A program made the position numbers and the translations under genes. Positions 18,110-27,463 of a DNA stretch of 64,000 nucleotides are shown here, piece after piece; position 1 is the stretch's first letter; the number at the start of each line of letters is the position of its first letter. Source of the DNA: Pelagibacterales bacterium SAG-MED19 (GTDB lineage Bacteria; Pseudomonadota; Alphaproteobacteria; Pelagibacterales; Pelagibacteraceae). Location of the stretch: assembly GCA_014654035.1 (NCBI GenBank), contig JACWDQ010000001.1, forward strand, positions 1 to 64,000. The letters run 5' to 3'. The notes beneath the pieces are model-generated. The model was not told the DNA's origin and searched no databases. It worked only from the letters and a program-made list of their open reading frames with translations.

Positions 18110-18136
18110 ATACTTGACTATTTTAGTCAGGTTTAT
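18110..18136 (+). promoter_or_regulatory. IscR type 1 operator over the iscR-suf promoter
   Basis: ATACTTGACTATTTTAG with the adjoining TCAGGTTTAT fits the IscR type 1 consensus as I know it (ATA, two GACT/AGTC half-sites around an AT-rich centre, then TAT) at essentially every constrained position. The box contains a -35-like TTGACT (18114-18119) and reaches a -10-like TATATA (18136-18141) with 16-base spacing. Bound IscR would therefore block the polymerase, the classic autorepression layout. The ATG of iscR is 25 bases downstream. Confidence 0.8.
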
Positions 18137-18160
18137 ATATACCCTGTAAAATAAGGATTT

Positions 18161-18586
18161 ATGAAGTTAACATCTAAAGGCAGATATGCGGTAATGGCTT
18201 TAGTAGACCTGGCTCGATTTAACAATATCAACCCGGTTTCTCTCAGGGATATATCTTTGAGACAAGGCATTTCCCTAGATTATTTAGAACAAATTTTTTC
18301 AAAATTGAGAAAAAAAGAAATAGTTCAAAGTGTAAGAGGAACTCAAGGTGGATATGTTTTAAATAAAAAAGCTAAAGAAATAAAATTAACCAATATTTTT
18401 GATGCTGTTGATGAAAAAGTTAAGACAGTTCAGTGTAAAAAAGATTCAAAAAAAGGATGTAATGGCAAAGCAACAAAGTGTCTTACTCATAATCTTTGGG
18501 ATGAGCTTGAGAATCATATTAATAATTTTTTTGATGAAAAAAGTTTAGAGGATTTAGTTAAAGATAATTTTGAGAGAAGAGTTTAA
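18161..18586 (+). CDS. iscR: Rrf2-family iron-sulfur regulator IscR
   Basis: 141 residues. N-terminal winged helix [18 protein letters not shown] and [23 protein letters not shown] are typical of IscR. The cluster ligands appear as [16 protein letters not shown] followed by LTH (three cysteines plus His, about residues 87-105). It senses [2Fe-2S] status and in the cluster-bound form represses the assembly operon. It is the first gene of the suf operon and has its own operator just upstream, so autoregulation together with sufBCDS is expected. Confidence 0.93.
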   Translation: MKLTSKGRYAVMALVDLARFNNINPVSLRDISLRQGISLDYLEQIFSKLRKKEIVQSVRGTQGGYVLNKKAKEIKLTNIFDAVDEKVKTVQCKKDSKKGCNGKATKCLTHNLWDELENHINNFFDEKSLEDLVKDNFERRV

Positions 18587-18587
18587 A

Positions 18588-20030
18588 ATGGATACAAGAG
18601 AAAAAGATATAGAAAATTTGAAAGATTATAAATACGGTTTTATAACTGATATTGAAAATATTAAAGCACCAAAAGGTTTAAACGAAAATGTAATCAAATT
18701 TATTTCAAATATTAAAAAAGAACCAGAATGGATGTTGAACTTTAGATTAAAAGCTTTTGAGAGATTCAAACAATTAAAAGAACCGAACTGGCAAAAACCT
18801 AAATATCCTAAAATTGATTATCAAGACCTATATTATTATTCAGCTCCTAAGAGCATGAAAAATAAACCTAAAAGCTTAGATGAATTAGATCCCAAACTTT
18901 TAGAAACTTATAAAAAACTTGGAATTCCATTACAAGAACAAGCAAGACTAAATGGTATTGCTGTTGATGCGGTTTTTGACTCTGTTTCTGTTGCAACGAC
19001 ATTCAAAGGCGAATTGACTAAACATGGAATTATTTTTTGTTCAATGTCTGAGGCAATACAAAAACATCCTGAATTGGTAAAAAAATATTTAGGATCAGTA
19101 ATTCCAACTACAGATCATTTTTTTGCTACTCTTAATTCTGCAGTATTTACTGATGGTTCATTTGTTTACATTCCAGAAGGAGTTAAATGTCCAATGGAGC
19201 TTTCAACTTATTTTAGAATAAATGCATCTGAAACAGGACAGTTTGAGAGAACATTAATAATTGCCGACAAAGGAAGTTATGTAAGTTATTTAGAAGGTTG
19301 CACGGCCCCCATGAGAGATGAAAATCAATTACATGCAGCAAATGTAGAACTGATAGCTTTAGATGATGCAGAAATTAAATATTCAACAGTTCAAAATTGG
19401 TATCCTGGTGACGCAAATGGTAAAGGTGGTATATTTAATTTCGTTACAAAAAGAGGATTGTGTAAAGGGAAAAATTCTAAAATTTCTTGGACTCAAGTTG
19501 AAACTGGCTCAGCAATAACTTGGAAATATCCTAGCTGCATATTAAAAGGTGATAATTCAGTAGGTGAATTTTATTCAATTGCTATCACAAATAATTATCA
19601 AAAAGCTGATACAGGTACAAAAATGATACATCTTGGTAAAAATACTAAAAGTAAAATAATTTCAAAAGGTATAAGTGCTGGATTTTCTGATATGACCTAT
19701 AGAGGTTTAGTAGATATCAATTCAAAAGCAAAAAATTCTAGCAATTATACGCAATGCGACTCTTTATTAATGGGAAATAAATGTGGAGCACACACTGTTC
19801 CTTATATAAAAAATAAAAACTTTGAATCGAATATAGCTCATGAAGCAACAACCTCAAAAATAAGTGAGGAGCAATTACATTATTGTCAACAAAGAGGACT
19901 AAATTCTGAAGAAGCAGTTGGATTAATTGTTAATGGATTTTGTAAGGAAGTACTACAGCAATTACCTATGGAATTCGCTGTAGAAGCACAAAAATTAGTT
20001 GGTATTAGTCTTGAAGGGAGCGTTGGCTAA
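18588..20030 (+). CDS. sufB: Fe-S cluster assembly scaffold SufB
   Basis: 480 residues from ATG 18588, one base after the iscR stop; an upstream TTG inside iscR is less likely. Family marks are [33 protein letters not shown], the [21 protein letters not shown] block, [22 protein letters not shown] and [12 protein letters not shown] with the conserved cysteine. The C-terminus has [20 protein letters not shown]. SufB forms the SufBC2D scaffold on which clusters are built in the cytoplasm. Its stop overlaps the sufC ATG. Confidence 0.97.
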   Translation: MDTREKDIENLKDYKYGFITDIENIKAPKGLNENVIKFISNIKKEPEWMLNFRLKAFERFKQLKEPNWQKPKYPKIDYQDLYYYSAPKSMKNKPKSLDELDPKLLETYKKLGIPLQEQARLNGIAVDAVFDSVSVATTFKGELTKHGIIFCSMSEAIQKHPELVKKYLGSVIPTTDHFFATLNSAVFTDGSFVYIPEGVKCPMELSTYFRINASETGQFERTLIIADKGSYVSYLEGCTAPMRDENQLHAANVELIALDDAEIKYSTVQNWYPGDANGKGGIFNFVTKRGLCKGKNSKISWTQVETGSAITWKYPSCILKGDNSVGEFYSIAITNNYQKADTGTKMIHLGKNTKSKIISKGISAGFSDMTYRGLVDINSKAKNSSNYTQCDSLLMGNKCGAHTVPYIKNKNFESNIAHEATTSKISEEQLHYCQQRGLNSEEAVGLIVNGFCKEVLQQLPMEFAVEAQKLVGISLEGSVG

Positions 20031-20764
20031 TGCTTAAAATAAATAATTTAAATGCAAATATAGAAAATAAATCAATTTTGAAAGGTTTTTCTCTAGATAT
20101 AAATCCTGGCGAAGTGCACGCAATCATGGGACCTAATGGTTCTGGCAAAAGTACATTATCAAATATTCTATCTGGTAAGAAGGGATATGAAGTTTCAGGT
20201 GAAATCCTATTTGAAAATAAAAATTTATTTGATCTCGAAACAGAGGAAAGAGCACATAAGGGTATATTTTTAGCTTTTCAATATCCTCTAGAAATTCCAG
20301 GAGTAAATACAAATATATTTTTAAAAACATCCTTAAATGCAGTCAGAAAAGCTCGAGGTGAAAAAGAGCTAGACGCTATTGAGTTTTTAAAACTAGTTAG
20401 AGAAAAAGCTAAGGAATTGAAATTTGATGAAGAAAAATTAAATAGACAATTAAATGTTGGTTTCTCTGGTGGTGAAAAAAAGAAAAATGAAATTTTACAA
20501 ATGTCAATGTTAGCACCAAAATTATCTATTTTAGATGAAACAGATTCTGGACTTGACATAGATGCTTTAAAGATAGTTGCAGATGGTGTTAACACACTTA
20601 GAAATAAGAATAATTCTTTTTTAATCATTACTCATTATCAAAGATTATTAGATTATATAAAACCTGACTTTGTTCATGTTTTAATGAATGGAAAAATAAT
20701 TAAATCCGGTGGCCCAGATTTAGCACTAGAGTTAGAAAAAAAAGGATACGAAAGTTTTAATTAA
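20030..20764 (+). CDS. sufC: Fe-S cluster assembly ATPase SufC
   Basis: 244 residues, ABC-type ATPase. Walker A is GPNGSGKST (about residue 34), Q-loop LAFQYPLEIPGV, signature FSGGEKKKNEILQM (about residue 145), Walker B LSILDETDSGLD, and the switch His in ITHYQRLL. SufC drives conformational change in SufBC2D. One-base overlap (TAATG) with sufB and an abutting start of sufD indicate tight coupling. Confidence 0.97.
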   Translation: MLKINNLNANIENKSILKGFSLDINPGEVHAIMGPNGSGKSTLSNILSGKKGYEVSGEILFENKNLFDLETEERAHKGIFLAFQYPLEIPGVNTNIFLKTSLNAVRKARGEKELDAIEFLKLVREKAKELKFDEEKLNRQLNVGFSGGEKKKNEILQMSMLAPKLSILDETDSGLDIDALKIVADGVNTLRNKNNSFLIITHYQRLLDYIKPDFVHVLMNGKIIKSGGPDLALELEKKGYESFN

Positions 20765-22012
20765 ATGACTGAACAACTACAAATAGATTTTGACAAAATA
20801 ACTAAATCATTAGGTATTTCAGAAAAAGACAAAGAATTTAAAAGAAAATATTTGAAAAAATTTATAGAGAGTGGTTTTCCAAATAAGAAAAAGGAAAACT
20901 GGAAATTTTTAGACATTAATCAAATTATCAAAAAAAATATCGGAGATTTAAGTTTTTTTAACGATTATTCATCCCCAAACAAGATAGACTCAACTATTTT
21001 TGTTGATGGTTTAGAACATAATAAAATAATTTTTATTAATGGAAGAATAGAAAAAATTGATTTTAATTACGAAGATAAAAATAAAATTGAAATAAACGAT
21101 GAAATAGAAAAAAAAGTTTTATTTGATAATGATAATTCATTACTCGACTTAAATAATGCATTTACAAATAAGACTTTTAAAATTGTAGTTAAAGAAAATT
21201 ATTCATTAAAGAAACCCCTCATAATTTATCATACAACTAATAAAAAAATGAGATTAAAAAGTATTAATTTAAGACTAGATTTTGAGCTTGAAAAAAACAG
21301 CTCATTAAGATTAATAGATTTTTTTACCGATAATACAGATAAAAATTTTCAAAATATTTTATATAATTTTAATTTAAAGAAAGATTCAATTCTTAAAAAT
21401 TATAAAATTGATAATTTTAAAAATGATAATTTAAAATATTCATTTAACAACATAGAGCAAGAGGCCAATAGTGTTTCTGAAACTTTTATTTTATCTGCGG
21501 GTTCGAATTATTTTAAAAATGAGATTAATTGTAATTTAAATGGTGAATACTCCTCAGCTTTTGTAAATGGTCTATTTTCATTAAAAGAAAATCAACAACA
21601 TGAAATTAGAACTATAATTAATCATTTGGTAGAAAACACAAAAAGTTATCAACTTATAAAAAGTGTTCTTGGCGAGTCTTCCAAAGCCGCTTATCAAGGA
21701 AAAATATTTGTTAATTCTAAAGCTCAAAAGACTGACGGTTATCAATTAAGTAAAGCAATTCTTTTGGATGAAAGTTCTGAGTTTAATGCAAAACCAGAAT
21801 TGGAGATTTATGCTGATGATGTAAAATGCTCTCATGGGTCAGCTTCTGGAAATTTAAATGAAAGTTCAATTTTTTACTTGATGTCAAGAGGACTTAATTA
21901 TCAACAATCAAAAGAACTTTTAATTAATGGTTTTTTATTAGATGTGGTTGAAAAGATTACAGACTCAGAGATCAAAAATTTAATTAAAAATATGATTGGA
22001 TTAAAAGAATGA
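20765..22012 (+). CDS. sufD: Fe-S cluster assembly protein SufD
   Basis: 415 residues, paralogous to SufB in its C-terminal half: YQGKIFVNSKAQKTDGYQ, ELEIYADDVKCSHGSASG and FYLMSRGLNYQQSKELLINGFL. The N-terminal half is diverged and Asn/Lys-rich, as often in AT-rich genomes, with ENWKFLDIN matching the family's start region. It pairs with SufB in the scaffold. It begins immediately after the sufC stop and overlaps sufS by four bases. Confidence 0.93.
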   Translation: MTEQLQIDFDKITKSLGISEKDKEFKRKYLKKFIESGFPNKKKENWKFLDINQIIKKNIGDLSFFNDYSSPNKIDSTIFVDGLEHNKIIFINGRIEKIDFNYEDKNKIEINDEIEKKVLFDNDNSLLDLNNAFTNKTFKIVVKENYSLKKPLIIYHTTNKKMRLKSINLRLDFELEKNSSLRLIDFFTDNTDKNFQNILYNFNLKKDSILKNYKIDNFKNDNLKYSFNNIEQEANSVSETFILSAGSNYFKNEINCNLNGEYSSAFVNGLFSLKENQQHEIRTIINHLVENTKSYQLIKSVLGESSKAAYQGKIFVNSKAQKTDGYQLSKAILLDESSEFNAKPELEIYADDVKCSHGSASGNLNESSIFYLMSRGLNYQQSKELLINGFLLDVVEKITDSEIKNLIKNMIGLKE

Positions 22013-23229
22013 ATATAGACGATATTAAAAAAGAATTTCCAATATTTGATGAAAAAATTCAAAATAATGATCTTGTTTATCTTGACAGTGCTAATTCATC
22101 ACAAAAACCTAAAATTGTTTTAGATAAAATTAATGATTTTTATTCAAAACAATTTTCAAATGTTGGAAGAAGTGTTCATTATTTAGCGGTTGCTGCAACA
22201 AATTTATACGAAAATACAAGAGTTTCAGTTCAAAAATATATAAATGCAAAAGATAAAAATGAGATTGTTTTTACCAAAGGTGCTACAGAGGCTCTGAATT
22301 TGGTGGCAAATACTCTTGGTCAGGCAATTTTAGAACCCAACGATGAAATTTTAATCACAGAATTAGAACATCATTCAAACTATGTACCTTGGCATTTTCT
22401 TAGAAAGTCAAAAAATATTAAAATAAAATTTGCTGAAATTAATGACGAAGGTGAAATTCCTATTGAAAATATAGAAAAAGAAATAACTGATAAAACAAAA
22501 GTAATAGCTATTACTCATTTATCGAATGTTACTGGTTCAGTTTTACCTATTAAAGAAATTACTCAATTAGCACATTCGAAAGGAATAGTTGTTGTAGTTG
22601 ATGGTTGTCAAGGAGGACCACATTTAAAATTAGATATGCAGGACTTAGATTGTGATTTTTATGCAATATCATGTCATAAAATGTATGGACCAACTGGACT
22701 TGGTGTTTTGTATGGAAAAAAAAAATGGCTAGAACAACTCCCACCTTATCAAGGTGGTGGAGGAATGATTAACGAAGTTAAAAAAGATAGAATTTCATAT
22801 GGTGATCTTCCAAACAAGTATGAGGCAGGAACAATGGCTACAGCACAAGTAATTGCGTTTAATGAGTCAATAAAATTTTTAGAGAGTATTGGAATCGAAA
22901 ATATAATTAAACATGAGAAAGAATTAATTGAGTATGGTCAAGAAATTTTACAAAAAAATAATTCTGTTAAATTAATTGGAAATCCAAAAGAGCGAGGTGG
23001 AGTTTTATCTTTTACTATTAAAGGAGTTCATCCACATGATATTGCAACTATTTTAGATGAAACTGGAGTTGCTATCAGGGCAGGTCACCACTGCTGTCAA
23101 ATACTGCATGATAAGTTGGGAATTCCTGCTAGTGCTAGAGCATCTCTAGGAGTTTATAATACTAAAGACGACTTAGACAAACTAAATGAAGGAATTAATA
23201 ATTGTAAAAAAATATTTGATTTAAAATGA
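22009..23229 (+). CDS. sufS: Cysteine desulfurase SufS
   Basis: 406 residues, class V aminotransferase fold, type II desulfurase. Marks are YLDSANSSQKPKIVLD, GATEALNLVANTLG, ELEHHSNYVPW, VDGCQGGPHLKLDMQ, the PLP-lysine segment DFYAISCHKMYGPTG (about residues 221-235), and the active-site cysteine region IRAGHHCCQ (about residue 362). It removes sulfur from cysteine as a persulfide for cluster assembly. Overlaps sufD and sufU by four bases each. Confidence 0.96.
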   Translation: MNIDDIKKEFPIFDEKIQNNDLVYLDSANSSQKPKIVLDKINDFYSKQFSNVGRSVHYLAVAATNLYENTRVSVQKYINAKDKNEIVFTKGATEALNLVANTLGQAILEPNDEILITELEHHSNYVPWHFLRKSKNIKIKFAEINDEGEIPIENIEKEITDKTKVIAITHLSNVTGSVLPIKEITQLAHSKGIVVVVDGCQGGPHLKLDMQDLDCDFYAISCHKMYGPTGLGVLYGKKKWLEQLPPYQGGGGMINEVKKDRISYGDLPNKYEAGTMATAQVIAFNESIKFLESIGIENIIKHEKELIEYGQEILQKNNSVKLIGNPKERGGVLSFTIKGVHPHDIATILDETGVAIRAGHHCCQILHDKLGIPASARASLGVYNTKDDLDKLNEGINNCKKIFDLK

Positions 23230-23690
23230 ATTTAAAAGAATTATATCAAGAAATAATACTAGAACATGGTAAAAATCCTAATAACTTTGGGAAGACAGTA
23301 AACTATAATAAAGACGCACAAGGTAATAATCCATTATGTGGTGATAATGTTCATATTTTTTTAAAATTGAACGATCAGAGAAAGGTAGAAGATATATCTT
23401 TTGAGGGAAGTGGATGTGCAATATCAATGGCCTCAGCTTCAATTATGACTGATTTGATTAAAGGCAAAAGCGACAACGAAGCTAAAGAAATTATAGAAGA
23501 TTTTTTAGGAATGATAAAAGAAAATCCAGATTTAAAAACTAATTTATTAAAAGATGATGAAAAAACTAAATTAATGTGTTTATCAGGAGTTAAACAATTT
23601 CCAATGAGAGTAAAATGTGCTACTTTATCATGGCATACCTTAGTTTCTGCTATGGAAAATGATGGTAAAGAAGTTAGTACCGAAAGCTAA
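23226..23690 (+). CDS. sufU: SUF-type U scaffold / sulfur transfer protein SufU
   Basis: 154 residues, IscU/NifU-like fold with the conserved cysteines in PLCGDNV, EGSGCAIS and a third cysteine in PMRVKCATLSW. An insertion relative to IscU before the third cysteine is characteristic of SufU. In SufU systems the protein accepts persulfide sulfur from SufS, replacing SufE; no sufE is seen in this operon. Starts within the sufS stop region; sufT follows after five bases. Confidence 0.93.
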   Translation: MNLKELYQEIILEHGKNPNNFGKTVNYNKDAQGNNPLCGDNVHIFLKLNDQRKVEDISFEGSGCAISMASASIMTDLIKGKSDNEAKEIIEDFLGMIKENPDLKTNLLKDDEKTKLMCLSGVKQFPMRVKCATLSWHTLVSAMENDGKEVSTES

Positions 23691-23695
23691 TTTTT

Positions 23696-23992
23696 ATGGA
23701 AGTTAAAAATAAAATTATTGAAGAAATTAGAAAAATATATGATCCAGAATTACCAGTGAATATCTATGAACTTGGTTTAATTTATGATATAAAGGTAGAA
23801 GGTCGAAAAGCAGAAATTAAAATGACATTAACAACACCAAACTGTCCTGTAGCAGAAAGCTTACCCAAAGAAGTGAAAGAAGGAGCAATGCAAGTAGAGG
23901 AAATCGATGATGTAGATCTTCAATTAGTTTGGGATCCACCTTGGAATAAAGATATGATGTCTGATGCTGCTAAATTGGAGTTAAACTTATAA
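23696..23992 (+). CDS. sufT: SUF-associated MIP18/DUF59-family protein SufT
   Basis: 98 residues, single DUF59 (MIP18-like) domain: IYDPELPVNIYELGLIYDI, MTLTTPNCPVAE with the conserved Cys, and LVWDPPWNKDMMSD at the C-terminus. SufT acts as an auxiliary maturation factor for Fe-S proteins, especially under high cluster demand. Its stop overlaps the sufA ATG by one base, consistent with a co-translated operon. Confidence 0.92.
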   Translation: MEVKNKIIEEIRKIYDPELPVNIYELGLIYDIKVEGRKAEIKMTLTTPNCPVAESLPKEVKEGAMQVEEIDDVDLQLVWDPPWNKDMMSDAAKLELNL

Positions 23993-24327
23993 TGAGCCAA
24001 ATAATAAAATTAAGTGATAATGCTGCGATAAGAATTAAAGAAATTATGTCTGGTGCTCAAAAAAACTCAATTGGTGTTAGAGTTTCAGTTAAATCTGGAG
24101 GTTGTGCAGGCATGTCGTATGTCATGGAGTATTCAAAAGAAATAAATCCAAATGATGAAGTTATTGAAGATAAAGGTGTTAAAGTTTTTATAGACTCTGC
24201 TGCTGTAATGTACTTATTGGGAACTGAAATGGACTACAAAAAAGAGCAATTTTCCTCTTCTTTTGTCTTTAATAATCCTAATGAAACTGAAAGATGTGGC
24301 TGTGGAGAGTCATTTAAAATTGATTAA
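23992..24327 (+). CDS. sufA: A-type Fe-S carrier (SufA/ErpA-like)
   Basis: 111 residues with the three A-type cysteines: one in SVKSGGCAGMSY (about residue 41) and two in the C-terminal CGCGESF. The HesB/IscA core is LSDNAAIRIKEIM at the start and VKVFIDSAAVMYLLGTEMDY in the middle. It carries assembled clusters from SufBCD to target apoproteins. It ends the suf operon. No convincing hairpin terminator follows. Confidence 0.94.
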   Translation: MSQIIKLSDNAAIRIKEIMSGAQKNSIGVRVSVKSGGCAGMSYVMEYSKEINPNDEVIEDKGVKVFIDSAAVMYLLGTEMDYKKEQFSSSFVFNNPNETERCGCGESFKID

Positions 24328-24358
24328 ATAACAGTATCCCATAAGTTGCATACCAGTA

Positions 24359-24387
24359 TTGCATTATATGCATAACTAATGTATGAT
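24359..24387 (+). promoter_or_regulatory. Predicted sigma-70 promoter for the small gene at 24394
   Basis: A -35-like TTGCAT (24359-24364) and a -10-like TATGAT (24382-24387) are separated by exactly 17 bases. A start of transcription six to eight bases after the -10 would fall on or near the ATG at 24394, which would make the mRNA leaderless. Prediction by eye only. Confidence 0.4.
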
Positions 24388-24393
24388 TCTCTT

Positions 24394-24564
24394 ATGAATA
24401 AATTTGAATTTAAAAATCTTGTTAAAAACCTAAAAGATTCTTTAAAGGAAAAAACTTTTTTTAAAGATCTTCGAAAAGAAGTTAATACTGGTGCAAACGG
24501 TACTCAGGATTACGTTGTTAAAAAAGGTGCAAACAAAGATACAATTGCTACCACAAGACAGTAA
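24394..24564 (+). CDS. Small hypothetical protein, 56 residues
   Basis: Short frame after the suf operon, ending exactly where convergent glnA ends. The protein starts MNKFEFKNLVKNLKDSL, is basic and amphipathic in its first half, then turns polar with GANGTQDYVVKKGANKD. No known domain is recognised and there is no signal peptide. An in-frame ATG five codons upstream (24379) lies within the predicted promoter -10 region, so 24394 is preferred. Existence is supported by the promoter-like sequence and the tight packing against glnA, but coding potential of so short a frame cannot be proven by eye. Confidence 0.45.
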   Translation: MNKFEFKNLVKNLKDSLKEKTFFKDLRKEVNTGANGTQDYVVKKGANKDTIATTRQ

Positions 24565-25971
24565 TTAACTACTGTAATACATTTCAAACTCTATTGGGTG
24601 AGGTGCATGTTCAAACCTGTGAATCTCCTCAAATTTAAGAGCAATATAAGCGTCTATTTGATCATCAGTAAAAACATTTCCTTGAGTTAAAAATTCTCTA
24701 TCTTTATCCAAACTTTCCATTGCTTCTCTCAATGATCCACAAACAGTTGGAATAGCTTTTACTTCTTCAGGCGGTAAATCATACAAGTCTTTATCGAATG
24801 ATTCTCCTGGGTGAATCTTATTTTTTATTCCATCAAGACCAGCCATCAACATTGCAGCAAAAGTCAAATACGGATTTCCTGATGCATCTGGAAATCTAAT
24901 CTCACATCTTGCCCCTTTTTTACTTAATGTAATAGGTATACGGCATGATGCAGATCTATTTCTCGCAGAGTAAGCTAAAAGAACTGGGGCTTCAAATCCT
25001 GGAACTAATCTTTTATAACTGTTAGTTGTTGAGTTAGCAAATGCATTAATTGCCTTGGCATGTTTTAAAATTCCACCAATATAATGAAGAGCAGTTTCAG
25101 ATAGTCCTGCATAAGCATCACCAGAAAATATTGGTTTATCACCTTTCCAAATTGATTGGTGAATATGCATTCCTGAACCGTTATCTCCTGCAACCGGTTT
25201 AGGCATAAATGTTGCAGTCTTACCAAAAGAATGAGTTACCATTTGTACAACATATTTATACAATTGAACGTTATCAGCTTGATCAACTAATGTTCCAAAA
25301 TACATACCAAGTTCATGTTGACTTGGAGCTACTTCATGATGATGTTTTTCAACTTTTATACCAACTTCTTTTAAATTTTTTAAATATTCCCCTCTCATAT
25401 CTTGTTCACTATCAACAGGAGGTACTGGAAAGTAACCACCTTTAATTGGAGGTCGATGACCCATGTTACCATTCTCATATTCTTTACCAGAATTATAAGG
25501 GCCTTCTTTACTATCAATTTTAAAACCACATTCATTCATATCATTTTTAATTCTAACATCATCAAAAACAAAAAATTCAGGTTCAGGACCAAAAAAAGCT
25601 TTGTCACCAACTCCAGAAGCTTTTAAATATTCCTCAGCTTTTTTTGCTACACCCCTAGGATCTCTCTCGTAAGGAGTCTTTTTAACTGCATCTAGTATGT
25701 CGCAAAAAAGTACTGCAGTATTGTGTGAAGTAAAAGGGTCTAAAAAAAATCTTGAAGTATCTGGTTTTAAAATCATATCTGACTCATTTATTGCTTTCCA
25801 ACCAGCAATAGATGAACCGTCAAAGAAAACTCCATCTTTCAACATATCTTCATCTACAATCGATGAATCCATAGTTAAATGTTGTAATTTACCTCTTGGA
25901 TCGGTAAATCTCAAATCAACAAATTCAACTTCTTTATCTTTAATAAATTTTAAAACATCTTTAGTACTCAT
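24565..25971 (-). CDS. glnA: Glutamine synthetase, type I
   Basis: 468 residues, GSI-beta type length. Marks are [18 protein letters not shown] near residue 50, [13 protein letters not shown] (metal ligands), [26 protein letters not shown], the NRSASCRIP substrate block and the adenylylation tyrosine in DLYDLPPEE (about residue 397). The last suggests control by GlnE adenylylation. It forms glutamine from glutamate, ammonia and ATP, the main ammonia entry point in marine Alphaproteobacteria. A strong AGGAG ribosome binding site precedes the ATG. Confidence 0.97.
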   Translation of the reverse strand: MSTKDVLKFIKDKEVEFVDLRFTDPRGKLQHLTMDSSIVDEDMLKDGVFFDGSSIAGWKAINESDMILKPDTSRFFLDPFTSHNTAVLFCDILDAVKKTPYERDPRGVAKKAEEYLKASGVGDKAFFGPEPEFFVFDDVRIKNDMNECGFKIDSKEGPYNSGKEYENGNMGHRPPIKGGYFPVPPVDSEQDMRGEYLKNLKEVGIKVEKHHHEVAPSQHELGMYFGTLVDQADNVQLYKYVVQMVTHSFGKTATFMPKPVAGDNGSGMHIHQSIWKGDKPIFSGDAYAGLSETALHYIGGILKHAKAINAFANSTTNSYKRLVPGFEAPVLLAYSARNRSASCRIPITLSKKGARCEIRFPDASGNPYLTFAAMLMAGLDGIKNKIHPGESFDKDLYDLPPEEVKAIPTVCGSLREAMESLDKDREFLTQGNVFTDDQIDAYIALKFEEIHRFEHAPHPIEFEMYYSS

Positions 25972-25978
25972 TTTTTCT

Positions 25979-25999
25979 CCTGTATAATTCCGTACAAGG
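25979..25999 (-). promoter_or_regulatory. Small hairpin over the glnA ribosome binding site
   Basis: On the minus strand CCTTGTA and TACAGG can pair (one bulged T, 8-base loop). The 3' arm runs into the AGGAG ribosome binding site of glnA. It could moderate translation, but the stem is short and may be accidental. The remaining 110 bases up to 26112 are AT-rich with no other structure I can support. Confidence 0.2.
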
Positions 26000-26112
26000 T
26001 ATTAGCAAAAAAAGACTAATAATTAATGTTCTTTTACTTAATAACACCTATGCAATTTTCACATAAGTGTATAATTAAAGGTTTAAAATAACTAACAATT
26101 AAAAGTTGAATA

Positions 26113-26592
26113 ATGACTTTATTAGACAAAGAAGCGGTTCAAAGAGTTCAGGGTATTTTAATGGATTTTGACCCAGGTAATAAAGTGATTGTTTTAGACA
26201 CTTCTGCAAGAACAGCTCTTGAAGCAGCCTCATCTTTAGGTTGTGAAATAGGTGCTATAGTTAAAAGCCTGCTTTTTAAAACAGAGAATTCATTCACCCT
26301 TTGTCTGGTGGCTGGAGATAAAAAAGCATCATTAAATAAGATTAAAAAAACATTAAACATTAAAGATGTGTCAATGGCTTCTGCAGATGATGTTAAAAAC
26401 ATTACTGGCTATACCATTGGTGGTGTTTCTCCAATTGGTCATTTAAATAAGATAGAAATTTTTATAGACAATTCACTAGAAAGATTTACATCTCTCTTTG
26501 CAGCTGCTGGCCATCCTAATTGTGTGTTTAAAATAAATTTTACAGATTTACAAAAAATTACTAATGGTTCTATTAAAGAAATAACAGAATGA
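26113..26592 (+). CDS. YbaK/EbsC-family aminoacyl-tRNA deacylase
   Basis: 159 residues of the YbaK/ProX editing-domain family: the EIGAIVKSLLFKTENSF segment with the conserved lysine, LVAGDKKASLNKIKK, a TGYTIGGVSPIGH block and the late AAAGHPNCVFKI. Such proteins hydrolyse mischarged tRNAs in trans (for example Cys-tRNA-Pro or Ala-tRNA-Pro); the exact specificity cannot be read here. Stop overlaps the start of the EamA transporter by four bases (ATGA). Confidence 0.87.
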   Translation: MTLLDKEAVQRVQGILMDFDPGNKVIVLDTSARTALEAASSLGCEIGAIVKSLLFKTENSFTLCLVAGDKKASLNKIKKTLNIKDVSMASADDVKNITGYTIGGVSPIGHLNKIEIFIDNSLERFTSLFAAAGHPNCVFKINFTDLQKITNGSIKEITE

Positions 26593-27461
26593 AACAACCA
26601 AAGTTATTAGATTATTTATTATTAATTTTGTTGGCATTAATTTGGGCTTCTGCTTTTTTTAACATAAAAATAGCAACTTATTCTTTTGGGCCAGTCACAA
26701 TAGCATTTCTCAGAGTTTTTTTTGGAGCAATTCCTGTTTTGTTACTTTGTTATCTTAAAAATATCAAAATAGAAGCTTTTTCCAAAGACTGGTATTGGTT
26801 CGCTATTATAGGATTTATAAATTTAGTAGCACCTTTTTTTTTAATCGCTTACGGAATAAAATCTGTTCAAAGTAATTTAGCAGCTATTTTAATGTCTACT
26901 ACACCATTGAGCTCAACTGTATTAGGGCATTTTTATACAAAAAATGAAAAGTTTAATTTTATAAAGACGTTTGGTATATTAATTGGTTTCTCAGGAATAC
27001 TTTATCTATTCTCAGATAATCTATTAATAAATGAAAATAATTTTTTATCAGCATTACTTATTCTTTTAGGATCTACATGTTATGTGATTGGTGGAGTTTT
27101 AACATTAAAGATTAGTAAGAAAAAAAATGAAAATGTGACGGGTTCAATTTTGATTTGGGCTGTAATCATTTTAATTCCTCTTGTATCTTTCATTGAACAA
27201 CCATGGAATGTTGTTCCAAGATTAGACTCAACTATCTCAGTAATTTATTTAGGGCTAGTTTCTACAGGTATTGCTTGGTTATTAAGATTTAGAATTTTGG
27301 TGAATAATGGTTTGATTTTTCAATCTCAAGTTTCTTATTTAATTCCTATTTTTGGTACCATTTTAAGTTATATATTTTTAAAAGAGATAATAACTATAAA
27401 AGTATTAATATCTCTTATAGCCGTTGTGGTTGGAATTTATTTTGTAAAAAAAGCTAGTTAA
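26589..27461 (+). CDS. EamA/DMT-family transporter
   Basis: 290 residues with about ten hydrophobic helices arranged as two EamA repeats. The first begins LILLALIWASAFFNIKIA with FLRVFFGAIPVLLL. The second contains LLILLGSTCYVIGGVL and ends VSYLIPIFGTILSYIFLKEIIT. Drug/metabolite transporter superfamily, usually exporters or exchangers of amino acids and other metabolites. Substrate unknown. Coupled to the upstream YbaK gene; stops three bases before convergent epimerase. Confidence 0.85.
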   Translation: MKQPKLLDYLLLILLALIWASAFFNIKIATYSFGPVTIAFLRVFFGAIPVLLLCYLKNIKIEAFSKDWYWFAIIGFINLVAPFFLIAYGIKSVQSNLAAILMSTTPLSSTVLGHFYTKNEKFNFIKTFGILIGFSGILYLFSDNLLINENNFLSALLILLGSTCYVIGGVLTLKISKKKNENVTGSILIWAVIILIPLVSFIEQPWNVVPRLDSTISVIYLGLVSTGIAWLLRFRILVNNGLIFQSQVSYLIPIFGTILSYIFLKEIITIKVLISLIAVVVGIYFVKKAS

Positions 27462-27463
27462 AT

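Noticed and set aside
20278-20628. Minus-strand frame of 116 codons
   Set aside because: Antisense shadow of sufC, which has all ABC ATPase motifs.
25972-26112. A structured glutamine-sensing leader before glnA
   Set aside because: Apart from one weak hairpin I see no conserved pattern of known glutamine riboswitches.
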